DNA of 64,000 bases from Pandoraea aquatica (GTDB lineage Bacteria > Pseudomonadota > Gammaproteobacteria > Burkholderiales > Burkholderiaceae), in contig NZ_CABPSN010000004.1 in NCBI RefSeq assembly GCF_902459565.1, forward strand, positions 1 through 64,000. The letters are read 5' to 3'. How positions within the stretch are numbered: the first letter of the stretch is position 1; every line of letters begins with the position of its first letter. The notes below the pieces were generated by a model, which was not told where the DNA came from, ran no database searches, and was given only the letters and a program-made list of their open reading frames with translations. Shown here in pieces: positions 1-7,545 of the stretch. The translations under genes were made by a program, and so were the position numbers.

Positions 1-651
1 GGCAAGAACATCGCCCCGCGCGTCGCAGCGTTGCTCGACGTCGCGCAGATCTCGGATATCACGAAGGTCGACAGCGCTGACACGTTCGAGCGTCCGATCT
101 ACGCAGGCAACGCGATTGCGACGGTGCAAAGCGCCGACAAGGTGAAGGTCATCACGGTGCGCTCGACGGGCTTCGACCCGGCGGCGGCCACGGGTGGCAG
201 CGCTGCGGTGGAATCGGTCGCCGCGACGCCGGACGCCGGTGTGTCGCAGTTCGTGGGCCGCGAAGTGACGAAGCTGGACCGCCCGGAGCTGACCTCGGCG
301 AAGATCATCGTCTCGGGTGGTCGCGGTCTGGGGAGCGGCGAGAACTACACGAAGGTGCTGGAGCCGCTGGCGGACAAACTGGGTGCGGCGCTGGGCGCAT
401 CGCGCGCAGCGGTCGATGCCGGTTACGTGCCGAACGACTATCAGGTCGGTCAGACGGGCAAGATCGTCGCGCCGCAACTGTATGTGGCTGTGGGTATCTC
501 GGGTGCGATCCAGCACCTGGCAGGGATGAAGGATTCGAAGGTGATCGTGGCGATCAACAAGGATCCGGAAGCACCGATCTTCTCGGTGGCGGACTACGGT
601 CTGGTGGGCGATCTGTTCACCGTCGTGCCGGAACTGACGGGCGCGCTGTAA
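1..651 (+). CDS. etfA: Electron transfer flavoprotein alpha subunit, C-terminal part (5' end outside window)
   Basis: The reading frame is open from base 1, so the gene begins before the window. EtfA pairs with EtfB to carry electrons from acyl-CoA dehydrogenases to ETF-ubiquinone oxidoreductase. The visible part has the EtfA FAD-binding C-terminal domain: a [13 protein letters not shown] stretch, then [23 protein letters not shown], and further on [16 protein letters not shown] and [11 protein letters not shown], which are hallmark segments of the family. The encoded end LTGAL and the TAA stop at 649-651 are intact. etfB would be expected just upstream. A strong hairpin follows the stop codon, and acyl-CoA dehydrogenases that could feed this ETF lie further along. 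Identity is secure. Confidence 0.95.
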   Translation, partial: GKNIAPRVAALLDVAQISDITKVDSADTFERPIYAGNAIATVQSADKVKVITVRSTGFDPAAATGGSAAVESVAATPDAGVSQFVGREVTKLDRPELTSAKIIVSGGRGLGSGENYTKVLEPLADKLGAALGASRAAVDAGYVPNDYQVGQTGKIVAPQLYVAVGISGAIQHLAGMKDSKVIVAINKDPEAPIFSVADYGLVGDLFTVVPELTGAL

Positions 652-658
652 GGCGTTC

Positions 659-683
659 GGCTGCGGGCATCGATCCCGCAGCC
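659..683 (+). terminator. Perfect 9 bp hairpin after etfA
   Basis: GGCTGCGGG (659-667) pairs perfectly with CCCGCAGCC (675-683) around a 7-base loop, 8 bases after the etfA stop. There is no T-tract, so it may be a weak terminator or a 3'-end stabiliser. Its right arm overlaps the left arm of the next palindrome. Confidence 0.5.
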
Positions 684-727
684 GATTCGGATGAAGACGC
701 ACTTACACGCATCTTCATCCGAATCGG
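682..727. repeat. 19 bp inverted repeat between etfA and the FAD oxidoreductase
   Basis: CCGATTCGGATGAAGACGC (682-700) is the reverse complement of 709-727 with one mismatch; the loop is 8 bases. It lies 30 bases before the next gene's start codon. It could be an operator or a second RNA hairpin in series with the one at 659-683; the shared bases mean both cannot form at once. Confidence 0.6.
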
Positions 728-756
728 ATATCTCGAACGGCAAACAGGGAACAGCG

Positions 757-1863
757 ATGGACAAAGTCGATTGCGTCGTGATCGGCGCGGGCGTGGTGGG
801 ACTGGCCGTCGCGCGAACGATGGCCATGGCCGGACGCGAAGTCGTCGTGCTGGAGTCCGAGCGCGCCATCGGCACCGGCACGAGTTCGCGCAACAGTGAA
901 GTCATCCACGGTGGCATCTACTATCCGCCCGGGTCGCGCAAGGCGACGCTGTGTGTCGAAGGCAAACACCGCCTGTACGAATTCTGCGCTTCGCACGGCG
1001 TGGAGCATCGTCGCTGCGGCAAGCTGATTGTCGCGACGACCGACCATCAGGTTGCCGAACTCGAAGCCATTGCCGCTAACGCGCGGGCGAGCGGGGTCGA
1101 CGATCTTCAATGGCTGACGGCGGCGGAAGTGGCACAACGAGAGCCTGCGCTGCACACATTTGGTGCATTGCTCTCCCCGTCGACGGGCATCGTCGACAGT
1201 CATGGGCTGATGCTTGCTTTGCAGGGGGACGCGGAGAACGCGGGGGCGATGCTGGCGTTCGAGGCGCGTGTGACCGGCGCTCGCGTGGGCGGTGCCGATG
1301 GCATCGAACTCGATGTCGAGACCGAAGGCGTCACGTCGACACTGCTTGCCAACACGGTCATCAACAGCGCAGGGCTTCACGCGGTCGATATCGCTCGCTG
1401 GTTCGATGGTCTGGCGTCGGAACACATTCCTCAGCGGTACTACGCGAAGGGCAGCTACTTCACCTGTGCGCAGCGCGCGCCTTTCACGCATCTGATCTAT
1501 CCGGTGCCGGAGCCCGGCGGGCTGGGCGTTCACCTGACGCTCGACCTCGGCGGTCAGGCGCGTTTCGGACCGAACGTGCAGTGGGTGGACGAGATCGACT
1601 ACACGGTGAACCCGTCGGATGGCGATGGCTTTTACGCAGCGGTACGACGCTATTGGCCGACGCTGGCGGACGGCGCGTTACAACCGGGCTATGCGGGAAT
1701 TCGACCGAAGATCAGCGGACCGGGCGAACCGGCAGCAGACTTCCGGATCGATGGACCTGCGGTGCATGGTGTGGCGGGGCTCGTCAATCTGTTCGGCATC
1801 GAATCGCCGGGTTTGACGGCATCGCTGGCGATTGCGGAGGCAGTGCGCACTGCATTGGCCTGA
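757..1863 (+). CDS. FAD-dependent oxidoreductase, L-2-hydroxyglutarate oxidase-like (DAO family)
   Basis: The protein has 368 residues and a DAO fold. The N-terminal Rossmann motif [17 protein letters not shown] binds FAD and is followed by an acidic residue at the end of the second strand (VVVLES). The segment [18 protein letters not shown] is typical of the LhgO/YgaF group, which oxidises L-2-hydroxyglutarate to 2-oxoglutarate with a quinone or oxygen as acceptor. The C-terminus ([29 protein letters not shown]) matches the flavin-contacting end of that group. I chose ATG 757 because AGGGA lies 6 bases before it; an in-frame ATG at 691 falls inside the upstream palindrome and adds a non-homologous 22-residue stretch. 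Substrate is inferred from family resemblance only. Confidence 0.8.
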   Translation: MDKVDCVVIGAGVVGLAVARTMAMAGREVVVLESERAIGTGTSSRNSEVIHGGIYYPPGSRKATLCVEGKHRLYEFCASHGVEHRRCGKLIVATTDHQVAELEAIAANARASGVDDLQWLTAAEVAQREPALHTFGALLSPSTGIVDSHGLMLALQGDAENAGAMLAFEARVTGARVGGADGIELDVETEGVTSTLLANTVINSAGLHAVDIARWFDGLASEHIPQRYYAKGSYFTCAQRAPFTHLIYPVPEPGGLGVHLTLDLGGQARFGPNVQWVDEIDYTVNPSDGDGFYAAVRRYWPTLADGALQPGYAGIRPKISGPGEPAADFRIDGPAVHGVAGLVNLFGIESPGLTASLAIAEAVRTALA

Positions 1864-1888
1864 TGAAAGACGTCAGGCGGCAAACCGC

Positions 1889-1913
1889 GAGATGGGCCGC
1901 CCGGCCACATCTC
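1889..1913 (+). terminator. Terminator-like hairpin after the FAD oxidoreductase
   Basis: GAGATGGGCCG (1889-1899) pairs with CGGCCACATCTC (1902-1913) except for one bulged A. It lies 26 bases after the stop codon. No T-tract follows, so strength is uncertain. Confidence 0.4.
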
Positions 1914-1992
1914 GCACATGTCTGCTATCTGGCTAACCCCGTGATGCCTTCCCGACGGTGCCGCGAGCGTTGCGCGGCAATCCTGTCTGGGG

Positions 1993-2030
1993 ACATCGAG
2001 ACATCGAGACATCGAGACATCGAGACATCG
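1993..2030. repeat. Tandem repeat, 8 bp unit ACATCGAG, 4.75 copies
   Basis: Four exact copies of ACATCGAG (1993-2024) are followed by a partial fifth copy (2025-2030). The unit length is not a multiple of three and no gene spans it. It lies between the FAD oxidoreductase and an IS-type remnant. Confidence 0.9.
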
Positions 2031-2100
2031 TGACACCGATGGATTCGATCGGGTGTGCGGGTCGGCACAGCGGCGACCCATCAGCGCCACCCAATATCTA

Positions 2101-2496
2101 TTACCGCACGGCGACCGGCGGCTTCCACGAAGCGGGGTTCGTCCAGAACACACCACGCAGGCGATCGGTGTCGCCGCACGGCGTGCTGCGTGCCGGTTTG
2201 CTGATTTGACCTGCACAGGCGCTGATATCGCGACCCGATTGTTGCAGGCGTTTCAGAATCGTATCGAGCATGCCCGATTCGCGCCATTCGTTCAGTTTGC
2301 GACGGCAGGTCGGCACGGAGGGGTACTGCATGGGCAGCTTGGACCAGCTCTCGCCAGTGAACAGCACCCACAAGACAGCATTGGTCAGCGTGCGCTGCTC
2401 GACTTGAGGGCGGCCGCGTCGTTCCGTACGGACCGGTCGGTCGCAAATCAGATCACGCAGGGCGTGCCATTCAACGTCGCTCAGTTCATTAAACAT
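2101..2496 (-). CDS. IS5-type transposase N-terminal-domain protein (DUF4096-like), lone domain
   Basis: This 131-residue protein begins MFNELSDVEWHALRDLI and continues with RRGRPQVEQRTLTNAVLWVLFTGESWSKLP, the N-terminal helical DNA-binding region seen at the start of IS5/IS1182-type transposases. The phrase PSVPTCRRKLNEWRESGMLDTIL is also typical. The catalytic DDE domain that should follow is absent, and the frame ends in unrelated sequence. GAGG lies 5 bases before the ATG at 2496, so translation looks possible. It is either a truncated insertion-sequence remnant or a retained solo DNA-binding protein; I see no terminal inverted repeats or target duplication around it. Confidence 0.6.
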   Translation of the reverse strand: MFNELSDVEWHALRDLICDRPVRTERRGRPQVEQRTLTNAVLWVLFTGESWSKLPMQYPSVPTCRRKLNEWRESGMLDTILKRLQQSGRDISACAGQISKPARSTPCGDTDRLRGVFWTNPASWKPPVAVR

Positions 2497-3183
2497 AACA
2501 CCTCGACCCAAAACAAACGGAGGCGCCGCAGGGGGCGAGTCCGGGCTTCGCGATTCAGTACGGGCCGTTGCAATCTGGTGCGTACTTATCGTCAAAACTC
2601 GGCCAAGGCGGCGTCGATCCCCGATGCTGGAAATACAAGCAACAAGCATGCCAGGACATCGGGTTCTCTTTTGAAGAACACCGCGGGCGGGTCGAACCAC
2701 ACTGCGAAGGGAGCGTTTGACCAGCAAAAAAACGCCCACTTGGCAGGTGGGCGCAGCTCCTGAGTGGCTATTGGGATAGGCAATCGCAAAAGCGTCAGGA
2801 GAAAAGGAATACGTGCCTTTTGGCCAGTCCGGATCGTTTATTGTTCTCGGCTCGGGCCACGGTGTCTCGCTCCACATGCGCCAGCTTGTCAAGCTTGCAG
2901 CCGCAATCATGACAAAAACCGCGAGTCGACGCGCTTCGGAATTACCCCCATTGCGGTGCATGCCGCCGGACGAGGGTATGGGACCCCGAAATCGCCCGAA
3001 ACCCCGCCCCGCCTGCCCTGGATGGGTGCTGACCTGCGCTTGCATAGGGCATGGTGTTTCGAGAACGGGCGCAACCAAGCGCAACCTCGACGATGCCATC
3101 GGCGCAACTCGGTCTCGCGTGGTGAGAAAGTGGCCCGGTCGACTCATGGTCTTCCGTCATGGTCGTGTGCCGAAACCGTAGCC
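2497..3183. other. Long non-coding stretch with an orphan minus-strand terminator
   Basis: No frame here has a convincing protein, start site and codon use together. The region holds an orphan terminator at 2726-2753 and runs up to the IclR promoter. Several overlapping open frames exist on both strands but encode Arg/Pro-rich nonsense typical of high-GC shadow frames. It may be decayed gene sequence associated with the IS remnant. Confidence 0.5.
2726..2753 (-). terminator. Rho-independent terminator on the minus strand, no clear gene in front
   Basis: Read on the minus strand, CGCCCAC pairs with GTGGGCG (7 bp, plus strand 2733-2739 and 2747-2753) around a 7-base loop, followed by seven T residues (A-run 2726-2732 on the plus strand). 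The geometry is classical. No minus-strand gene is visible just before it, so it may end an unannotated small transcript coming from above 2753. Confidence 0.7.
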
Positions 3184-3189
3184 TATAAT
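3184..3189 (+). promoter_or_regulatory. Sigma70 -10 box (TATAAT) of the IclR gene
   Basis: A perfect TATAAT lies at 3184-3189; a convincing -35 box is not evident. Transcription would begin around 3196. That places the ATG at 3201 almost on the start of the message and supports the downstream ATG at 3267 as the true start. Confidence 0.5.
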
Positions 3190-3266
3190 GTGCGCCTTCC
3201 ATGAATATCGTCTATCGGCTGCGCGGAACCGCCGCACACCGGTCGGCGCCATTGTGCGCAAACGGC

Positions 3267-4085
3267 ATGAGCAACGACAGCGATAACAAATATTCGGTCC
3301 CGGGCCTGGAGCGCGGTCTGCGGATCCTCATGACTTTTTCGGCGCGCGAGCCTGTGCTGGCGGGGGCGGATCTTGCCCGGCGGCTGGATATTCCTCGCTC
3401 GACGGTTTTCCGTCTGTTGCAGACACTGGAAGCCGAAGGCTTTATCGAGAAAGCAGGCGACGATCGTCATTACCGGCTCGGTGTGGCGGTGCTGCGCCTC
3501 GGTTTCGAGTATCTGAACTCGCTCGAACTGACGGATCTGGGAATGCCCGTCATCGAGAAGCTGCGCGATGCGACAGGGTTCTCCAGTCACATTCTGATTC
3601 TCGATCAACGCGACGCGGTGTTCGTCGCGAAGGCGGCCAGCCGCGAACTGGTGTTCGGTACGGTACGCGTTGGCACGCGGCTGCCGGCTCACGCGACGGC
3701 CGTCGGGCACATTTTGCTTGGCGATTACTCGTTGCCGTCGCTCAAGCAGCTTTATCCTGAGCGCAAGCTCGAAGCGTATACGGCGCATACGCCTACCACG
3801 GTCGACGCGCTGTATCGCGTAGTACAAGAAGACATTGCCCGTGGCTACAGCATGAGCCAAGCCTTCTTCGAACAGAACATTTCGACAATCGCCGCGCCGG
3901 TGCGCAATCATCGTGGGCAAATTGCTGCGGTCATTAGCGTGACGATCCCGCAGGCACGCGTCGAAGCCGATTTGCTCGAGAATGGCATCGTCGAGAAGGT
4001 GGTATCTGCTGCCGATGAGCTTTCTCATAAGCTGAACTACCGCGCTGAGCGCGCTGGTGTGGTGCCGCTTGGCGGGCATCAGTGA
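3267..4085 (+). CDS. IclR-family transcriptional regulator
   Basis: The 272-residue protein has an N-terminal winged helix-turn-helix (VPGLERGLRILMTF, then LAGADLARRLDIPRSTVFRLLQTLEAEGFI) and a C-terminal IclR effector-binding domain (LGMPVIEKLRDATGFSSHILILDQRDAVFV, RVGTRLPAHATAVGHILLG, GYSMSQAFFEQNISTIAAPV). Such proteins usually control aromatic or organic-acid catabolism genes and respond to a small ligand. It stands alone with no obvious target operon beside it; the nearest downstream gene is a porin 680 bases away. The start at 3267 is preferred over 3201 because of the promoter position, although no strong ribosome site precedes either. Ligand unknown. Confidence 0.88.
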   Translation: MSNDSDNKYSVPGLERGLRILMTFSAREPVLAGADLARRLDIPRSTVFRLLQTLEAEGFIEKAGDDRHYRLGVAVLRLGFEYLNSLELTDLGMPVIEKLRDATGFSSHILILDQRDAVFVAKAASRELVFGTVRVGTRLPAHATAVGHILLGDYSLPSLKQLYPERKLEAYTAHTPTTVDALYRVVQEDIARGYSMSQAFFEQNISTIAAPVRNHRGQIAAVISVTIPQARVEADLLENGIVEKVVSAADELSHKLNYRAERAGVVPLGGHQ

Positions 4086-4092
4086 TTTAACT

Positions 4093-4115
4093 CCGACGGT
4101 CCCCAACCCCGTCGG
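4093..4115 (+). terminator. Short hairpin after the IclR gene
   Basis: CCGACGG (4093-4099) pairs with CCGTCGG (4109-4115) around 9 bases, 7 bases after the stop codon. No T-tract follows. Confidence 0.4.
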
Positions 4116-4140
4116 TCCCATAGCCTCGCCATCCTATTTG

Positions 4141-4239
4141 CCCTCCGGGCAGCGCCAATCCCCGGCCCCCTGACTCCGTTCCACTACCTTTAAGTCACTG
4201 CGTCAGGGGGCCGGCGATTGGCGCCACTCCTGTGCCCCA
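4141..4239. repeat. Palindromic intergenic repeat, copy 1
   Basis: This ~100 base element contains GCGCCAATCCCCGGCCCCCTGAC (4152-4174), whose reverse complement recurs about 27 bases later with one mismatch (22 of 23 paired). A near-identical second copy starts exactly 194 bases further on; the first 73 bases of the two copies are identical. An ATTTTT tract lies just after the palindrome. It looks like a mobile palindromic repeat or a tandem terminator. Confidence 0.85.
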
Positions 4240-4334
4240 TTTTTCACCGCCTTCCGAATGCGTTTGATGCCGTGTGGGGGCGTTCGCGGTCCTTGACCAA
4301 AACCCTCTGGTCCATACCCCCGTCACCCTAAATA

Positions 4335-4438
4335 CCCTCCGGGCAGCGCCAATCCCCGGCCCCCTGACTCCGTTCCACTACCTTTAAGTCACTGCGTCAG
4401 GGGGCCGGGGATTGACGCCACTCTTACGCCCCTTTTTT
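4335..4438. repeat. Palindromic intergenic repeat, copy 2, with T-tract
   Basis: This is the second copy of the element at 4141. The left arm is unchanged, the right arm again has one mismatch but at a different base. The copy ends in CCCC followed by seven T residues, so in RNA it would be a strong terminator-like stem-loop on the plus strand. The spacing between copies (about 100 bases of unrelated sequence) argues against simple tandem duplication. Confidence 0.85.
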
Positions 4439-4605
4439 TCCGCCTCCGCTTCGTTGTGCGCTTTGTCGCACGTGGCTCGCTTTCCGCCGATTGGCCTCGG
4501 TTGAACCCCCGCGACCGTGCCATTCCTCTATTTTTTCCCGCAGACGCGCGTCACCTTTGTCATTAGCATTTGCACAACATCAATAAATGCTTACTTATTT
4601 TCTGC

Positions 4606-4634
4606 TTGTCTCACTGTAGCCACTTCGACATAAT
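4606..4634 (+). promoter_or_regulatory. Predicted sigma70 promoter of the porin gene
   Basis: TTGTCT (4606-4611) and CATAAT (4629-4634) are separated by 17 bases. The -35 box lies within a TTGTCTCAC half-site that recurs at 4634-4642 in the adjoining inverted repeat. Confidence 0.55.
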
Positions 4635-4673
4635 TGTCTCACCTATTAATCAGTGTTTCATAGGTAAGACAAT
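4633..4673. promoter_or_regulatory. Operator-like inverted repeat at the porin promoter
   Basis: ATTGTCTCACCTAT (4633-4646) and ATAGGTAAGACAAT (4660-4673) are inverted repeats with 13 of 14 bases matching and a 13-base spacer. The repeat starts at the -10 box and covers the transcription start region, a position expected for a repressor operator. A third half-site covers the -35 box. Confidence 0.6.
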
Positions 4674-4764
4674 AACGATGCGGCAGCCGGGACGTTGGGA
4701 ATGACGTCGAGCGTGCCGGCAAAGGGCGTCAACAGCCCCGGGCATCAGAGGCAAACAGGAGTAG

Positions 4765-5850
4765 ATGGTGAAGAGACGCAGTATCGGCGCAGCCTGCCTA
4801 TTGGCATGCGTTGGCGCGGCACATGCCGCTGGCAATTCGTTGCAGATTTACGGGACGGTCGACGACGGCCTCACTTATGTGAGTAATCAAGGCGGCGGAC
4901 GTTTGTTCAAAATGGATGCCGGTATCGGTCAACCCGACCGTTTCGGCATTAAGGGACGCGAAGATCTCGGCGGCGGTCTCGCCGCTGTCTTCCAACTCGA
5001 ACAAGGCTTCAATACGAGCACCGGTGCGCTGATCAACAGCGGCGTCGAGTGGAATCGTCAGGCCTGGGTCGGGCTCGCCAGCGATCGCTTCGGCACGGTC
5101 TCGATCGGGCACCAGACGGACTTCATGCAAGACGTCTCGATCCGCTTCTCGAACGGCTTCTGGCAGCACAATCTGTACGCCTATCACCCCGGTAACCTCG
5201 ACAATCTGGCGAATTCGTCGCAGATCGATAACGCCGTGAAGTGGAACAGCACAAGCTTCCATGGACTGACGGGCGGCCTGATGTACGGCTTCGCCGGCGG
5301 CAACGCCCAGGGACGCACGGCCGGTGCTTACGTGAAGTACGACAACGGCGCATTGTCGATGGCGGCCACTTACGTGAGCATCAATAAGCGAACGTTCGAT
5401 TTTTCGTCGCGTCTCGGCATTTCGTCGATCTTCGGTCAGTCGGCCCTCTCCGCCGCGAAGCTGTTCCAGTCGGATGCCGTGAACAATACGGGCATCGGTG
5501 CTTCGTACCGTATTTCGTCGCGCTGGAACGTGCACGCGCTCTATACGCGTAGTGAAGTCCGCGCGCCGGGCGGCTCGGGCAACATGTTCAACTACGACGT
5601 GGGCACGGAATACCGCGTCACGGAAGCGAACGCGCTGACACTGGGCTATTCGTATTCGTCGTTCAATCACACGCACTACAACCAGATCGAAGCGGGTGAC
5701 CTGTATTCGTTCTCGAAGCGCACCCAGTTGCAAGCGCAAGTGACGTACATCGGCGCGACAGGGAATAACCACGCCGCGTCGTATCCGATCGGCGCATCGA
5801 GCAATCACGATCAGATGCTGCTGCGCGTCGGGATGTATCACAGCTTCTGA
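4765..5850 (+). CDS. General outer-membrane porin (Gram-negative porin family)
   Basis: The 361-residue product has a signal peptide (MVKRRSIGAACLLACVGAAHA, cut near residue 21) and then the typical start of a betaproteobacterial trimeric porin, GNSLQIYGTVDDGLTYVSNQ. The segments DRFGIKGREDLGGGLAAVFQLEQGF and NRQAWVGLASDRFGTVSIGHQTDF are family landmarks for the first strands and loop 3. It ends LLRVGMYHSF, with the C-terminal aromatic residue needed for BAM assembly. AGGAG lies before the ATG. The elaborate inverted repeat at its promoter and the neighbouring MFS transporter suggest substrate-controlled uptake of a small anion or sugar acid. Specific substrate unknown. Confidence 0.93.
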   Translation: MVKRRSIGAACLLACVGAAHAAGNSLQIYGTVDDGLTYVSNQGGGRLFKMDAGIGQPDRFGIKGREDLGGGLAAVFQLEQGFNTSTGALINSGVEWNRQAWVGLASDRFGTVSIGHQTDFMQDVSIRFSNGFWQHNLYAYHPGNLDNLANSSQIDNAVKWNSTSFHGLTGGLMYGFAGGNAQGRTAGAYVKYDNGALSMAATYVSINKRTFDFSSRLGISSIFGQSALSAAKLFQSDAVNNTGIGASYRISSRWNVHALYTRSEVRAPGGSGNMFNYDVGTEYRVTEANALTLGYSYSSFNHTHYNQIEAGDLYSFSKRTQLQAQVTYIGATGNNHAASYPIGASSNHDQMLLRVGMYHSF

Positions 5851-5864
5851 CGCAGTCAGTAAGG

Positions 5865-5889
5865 CCGCGTTTAACCGTGTTTAACGCGG
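5865..5889 (+). terminator. Hairpin after the porin gene
   Basis: CCGCGTT (5865-5871) pairs with AACGCGG (5883-5889) around 11 bases, shortly after the stop codon. It lacks a T-tract. A run of short TGTCGC repeats follows. Confidence 0.4.
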
Positions 5890-6042
5890 TGCTTGTGTCG
5901 CAATGTCGCTGATGTCGCTTGTATCGCGGTGTCGCCGGGGCCGGGTTTATTCGGTGCCGGTGACATCGGCGATGCGGGTGATGGCACGTTTTTCGGCAGC
6001 GTTGTTACGCCGCCGCCCATTTCGAGATTCACGAGATTCAAT

Positions 6043-7410
6043 ATGTCAGTGTCTCTGCCCCCTGCATCCTCCCAGCGCCCCTCGCGTGTGCGCTACTGGA
6101 TGCTCTTTCTGGTCTTCGTCGGCACGGTCATCAATTACGTCGACCGCGCCAATCTCTCGGTCGCCGCCCCGATGCTCAAGCAGGAGTTCGGTCTCGGACC
6201 GGTCGAGCTCGGCTTCATCTTCTCGGCGTACGCCTGGACGTATGTGATCGCCAACATTCCCGGCGGTTGGGTCATCGACCGCTTCGGCACGCGCGCGATC
6301 TACGGTGTGGCCATCCTCAGTTGGTCGGTGCTGACGTTCATGCAAGGCTTCACTTCGCGCTTCGCTACGCTTTTCGGTATGCGCCTGGGCGTAGGCGTGG
6401 CCGAAGCCCCGACGTTCCCGGTGAACAATCGCGTAGTCTCGATCTGGTTCGCTCAACGTGAGCGGGGTGTGGCCACGAGCGTCTACCTCGTCGGCCAGTA
6501 CATCGGCATGGCAGCCCTCACGCCGGTGCTGTTCTGGATTGCCCACACGTGGGGCTGGCGCGAGATTTTCTATGCGACGGGTCTGCTGGGCATCGTATGG
6601 GCCGGTGTCTGGTTCGTCGGCTATCGCGATCCGGACAAGTGCTCGTGGGTCAACGCCGCAGAACTCGAGCATATTCGCAGCGGCGGGGCACTCGTCGAAG
6701 TGAAGTCGACGGAACCTGCGACGGCGCAGAAATTTCCGTGGCGCAAGCTGCTGGCACTGTTTCGCAATCGCCAGATCATCGCGATCTGCGTGGGTAAGTT
6801 TGCGTCGCTCTCGTCGCTGTACTTCTTCCTGACGTGGTTCCCGACGTACCTGATCACCGAACGTCACATGACGGTGCTCAAGGCTGGCGGCATGACGTCG
6901 GTGCCGTTCGTGGCGGCGTCCATCGGTGTGGTGTGCGGCGGTCTGCTCTCGGACTGGTTGCTGCGTCGCGGTGTGGCGGTCGGTACGGCGCGCAAGACGC
7001 CCATCGTCACCGGTCTGCTGCTGGTGCCGACGATGTCGCTCACGGTCCTCACGGATGCCAACTGGCTTGTCATCGCCATCATGTCGTTCGCGTTCTTCGC
7101 GCAAGGCGTGGCATCGGCGTCGTGGTCGCTCGTAGCAGACATCGCCCCCAAGGGTATGGTCGGCATCACGGGCGGTGCGGTGAACTTTGCCGGTAATCTC
7201 TCCGGCATCATCACGCCCATCGCCATCGGTTTCATCGTCAAAGCGACGGGCTCGTTCGGCTGGGCACTCGGCCTCATCAGCATCTTCGCTATCGCCGGTG
7301 TGCTGTGCTATCTGCTGTTGCTCGGCGAAGTGAAGCGCATCGAATTGGACGACGACGGTGACGATGGCAAGGAAAGTGCTGCCGTGACGGGGAAGGCCCG
7401 CACGGCCTGA
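6043..7410 (+). CDS. MFS transporter, anion:cation symporter group (sugar-acid/organic-anion type)
   Basis: The 455-residue protein has 12 predicted membrane segments. Its start (RVRYWMLFLVFVGTVINYVDRANLSVAAPMLKQEFGL) and the loop motif GGWVIDRFGTRAIYG are characteristic of the ACS group, which includes GudP/GarP (glucarate, galactarate) and 4-hydroxyphenylacetate or phthalate carriers. The half-way repeat GGLLSDWLLRRG and the long central loop are present. ATG 6043 fits the family start; the frame extends upstream to 5893 but that part lacks membrane features. It follows the porin with 192 bases between, so both may serve one uptake route. No catabolic gene for a sugar acid is adjacent, so the substrate cannot be read from context. 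Confidence 0.88.
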   Translation: MSVSLPPASSQRPSRVRYWMLFLVFVGTVINYVDRANLSVAAPMLKQEFGLGPVELGFIFSAYAWTYVIANIPGGWVIDRFGTRAIYGVAILSWSVLTFMQGFTSRFATLFGMRLGVGVAEAPTFPVNNRVVSIWFAQRERGVATSVYLVGQYIGMAALTPVLFWIAHTWGWREIFYATGLLGIVWAGVWFVGYRDPDKCSWVNAAELEHIRSGGALVEVKSTEPATAQKFPWRKLLALFRNRQIIAICVGKFASLSSLYFFLTWFPTYLITERHMTVLKAGGMTSVPFVAASIGVVCGGLLSDWLLRRGVAVGTARKTPIVTGLLLVPTMSLTVLTDANWLVIAIMSFAFFAQGVASASWSLVADIAPKGMVGITGGAVNFAGNLSGIITPIAIGFIVKATGSFGWALGLISIFAIAGVLCYLLLLGEVKRIELDDDGDDGKESAAVTGKARTA

Positions 7411-7438
7411 GACGTGAGTCGTTCGCTTTTCAGATGTT

Positions 7439-7459
7439 GGCGGCCCCGACGGGGCTGCC
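7439..7459 (+). terminator. Hairpin after the MFS transporter gene
   Basis: GGCGGCCCC (7439-7447) pairs with GGGGCTGCC (7451-7459) with one G-U pair and a 3-base loop, 28 bases after the stop. No T-tract. Confidence 0.4.
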
Positions 7460-7545
7460 ATTGAACCGGGCCATCGGCGTTTCGGCGCGGATCAGGGCGG
7501 GCAGGGCGGGGCTGGACCGGGCAGTTTAGGGAAGATCAGGGCGCG

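Noticed and set aside
1993-2030. The ACATCGAG tandem repeat as a CRISPR
   Set aside because: Units are only 8 bases and there are no spacers.
2592-2789. A 65-codon minus-strand frame over the orphan terminator
   Set aside because: The terminator hairpin lies inside its N-terminal part, there is no ribosome site, and the translation has no recognisable features.
4141-4438. The repeated palindromes as a CRISPR array
   Set aside because: Only two copies, about 100 bases each, strongly palindromic over the whole length, with no third copy and no cas gene.
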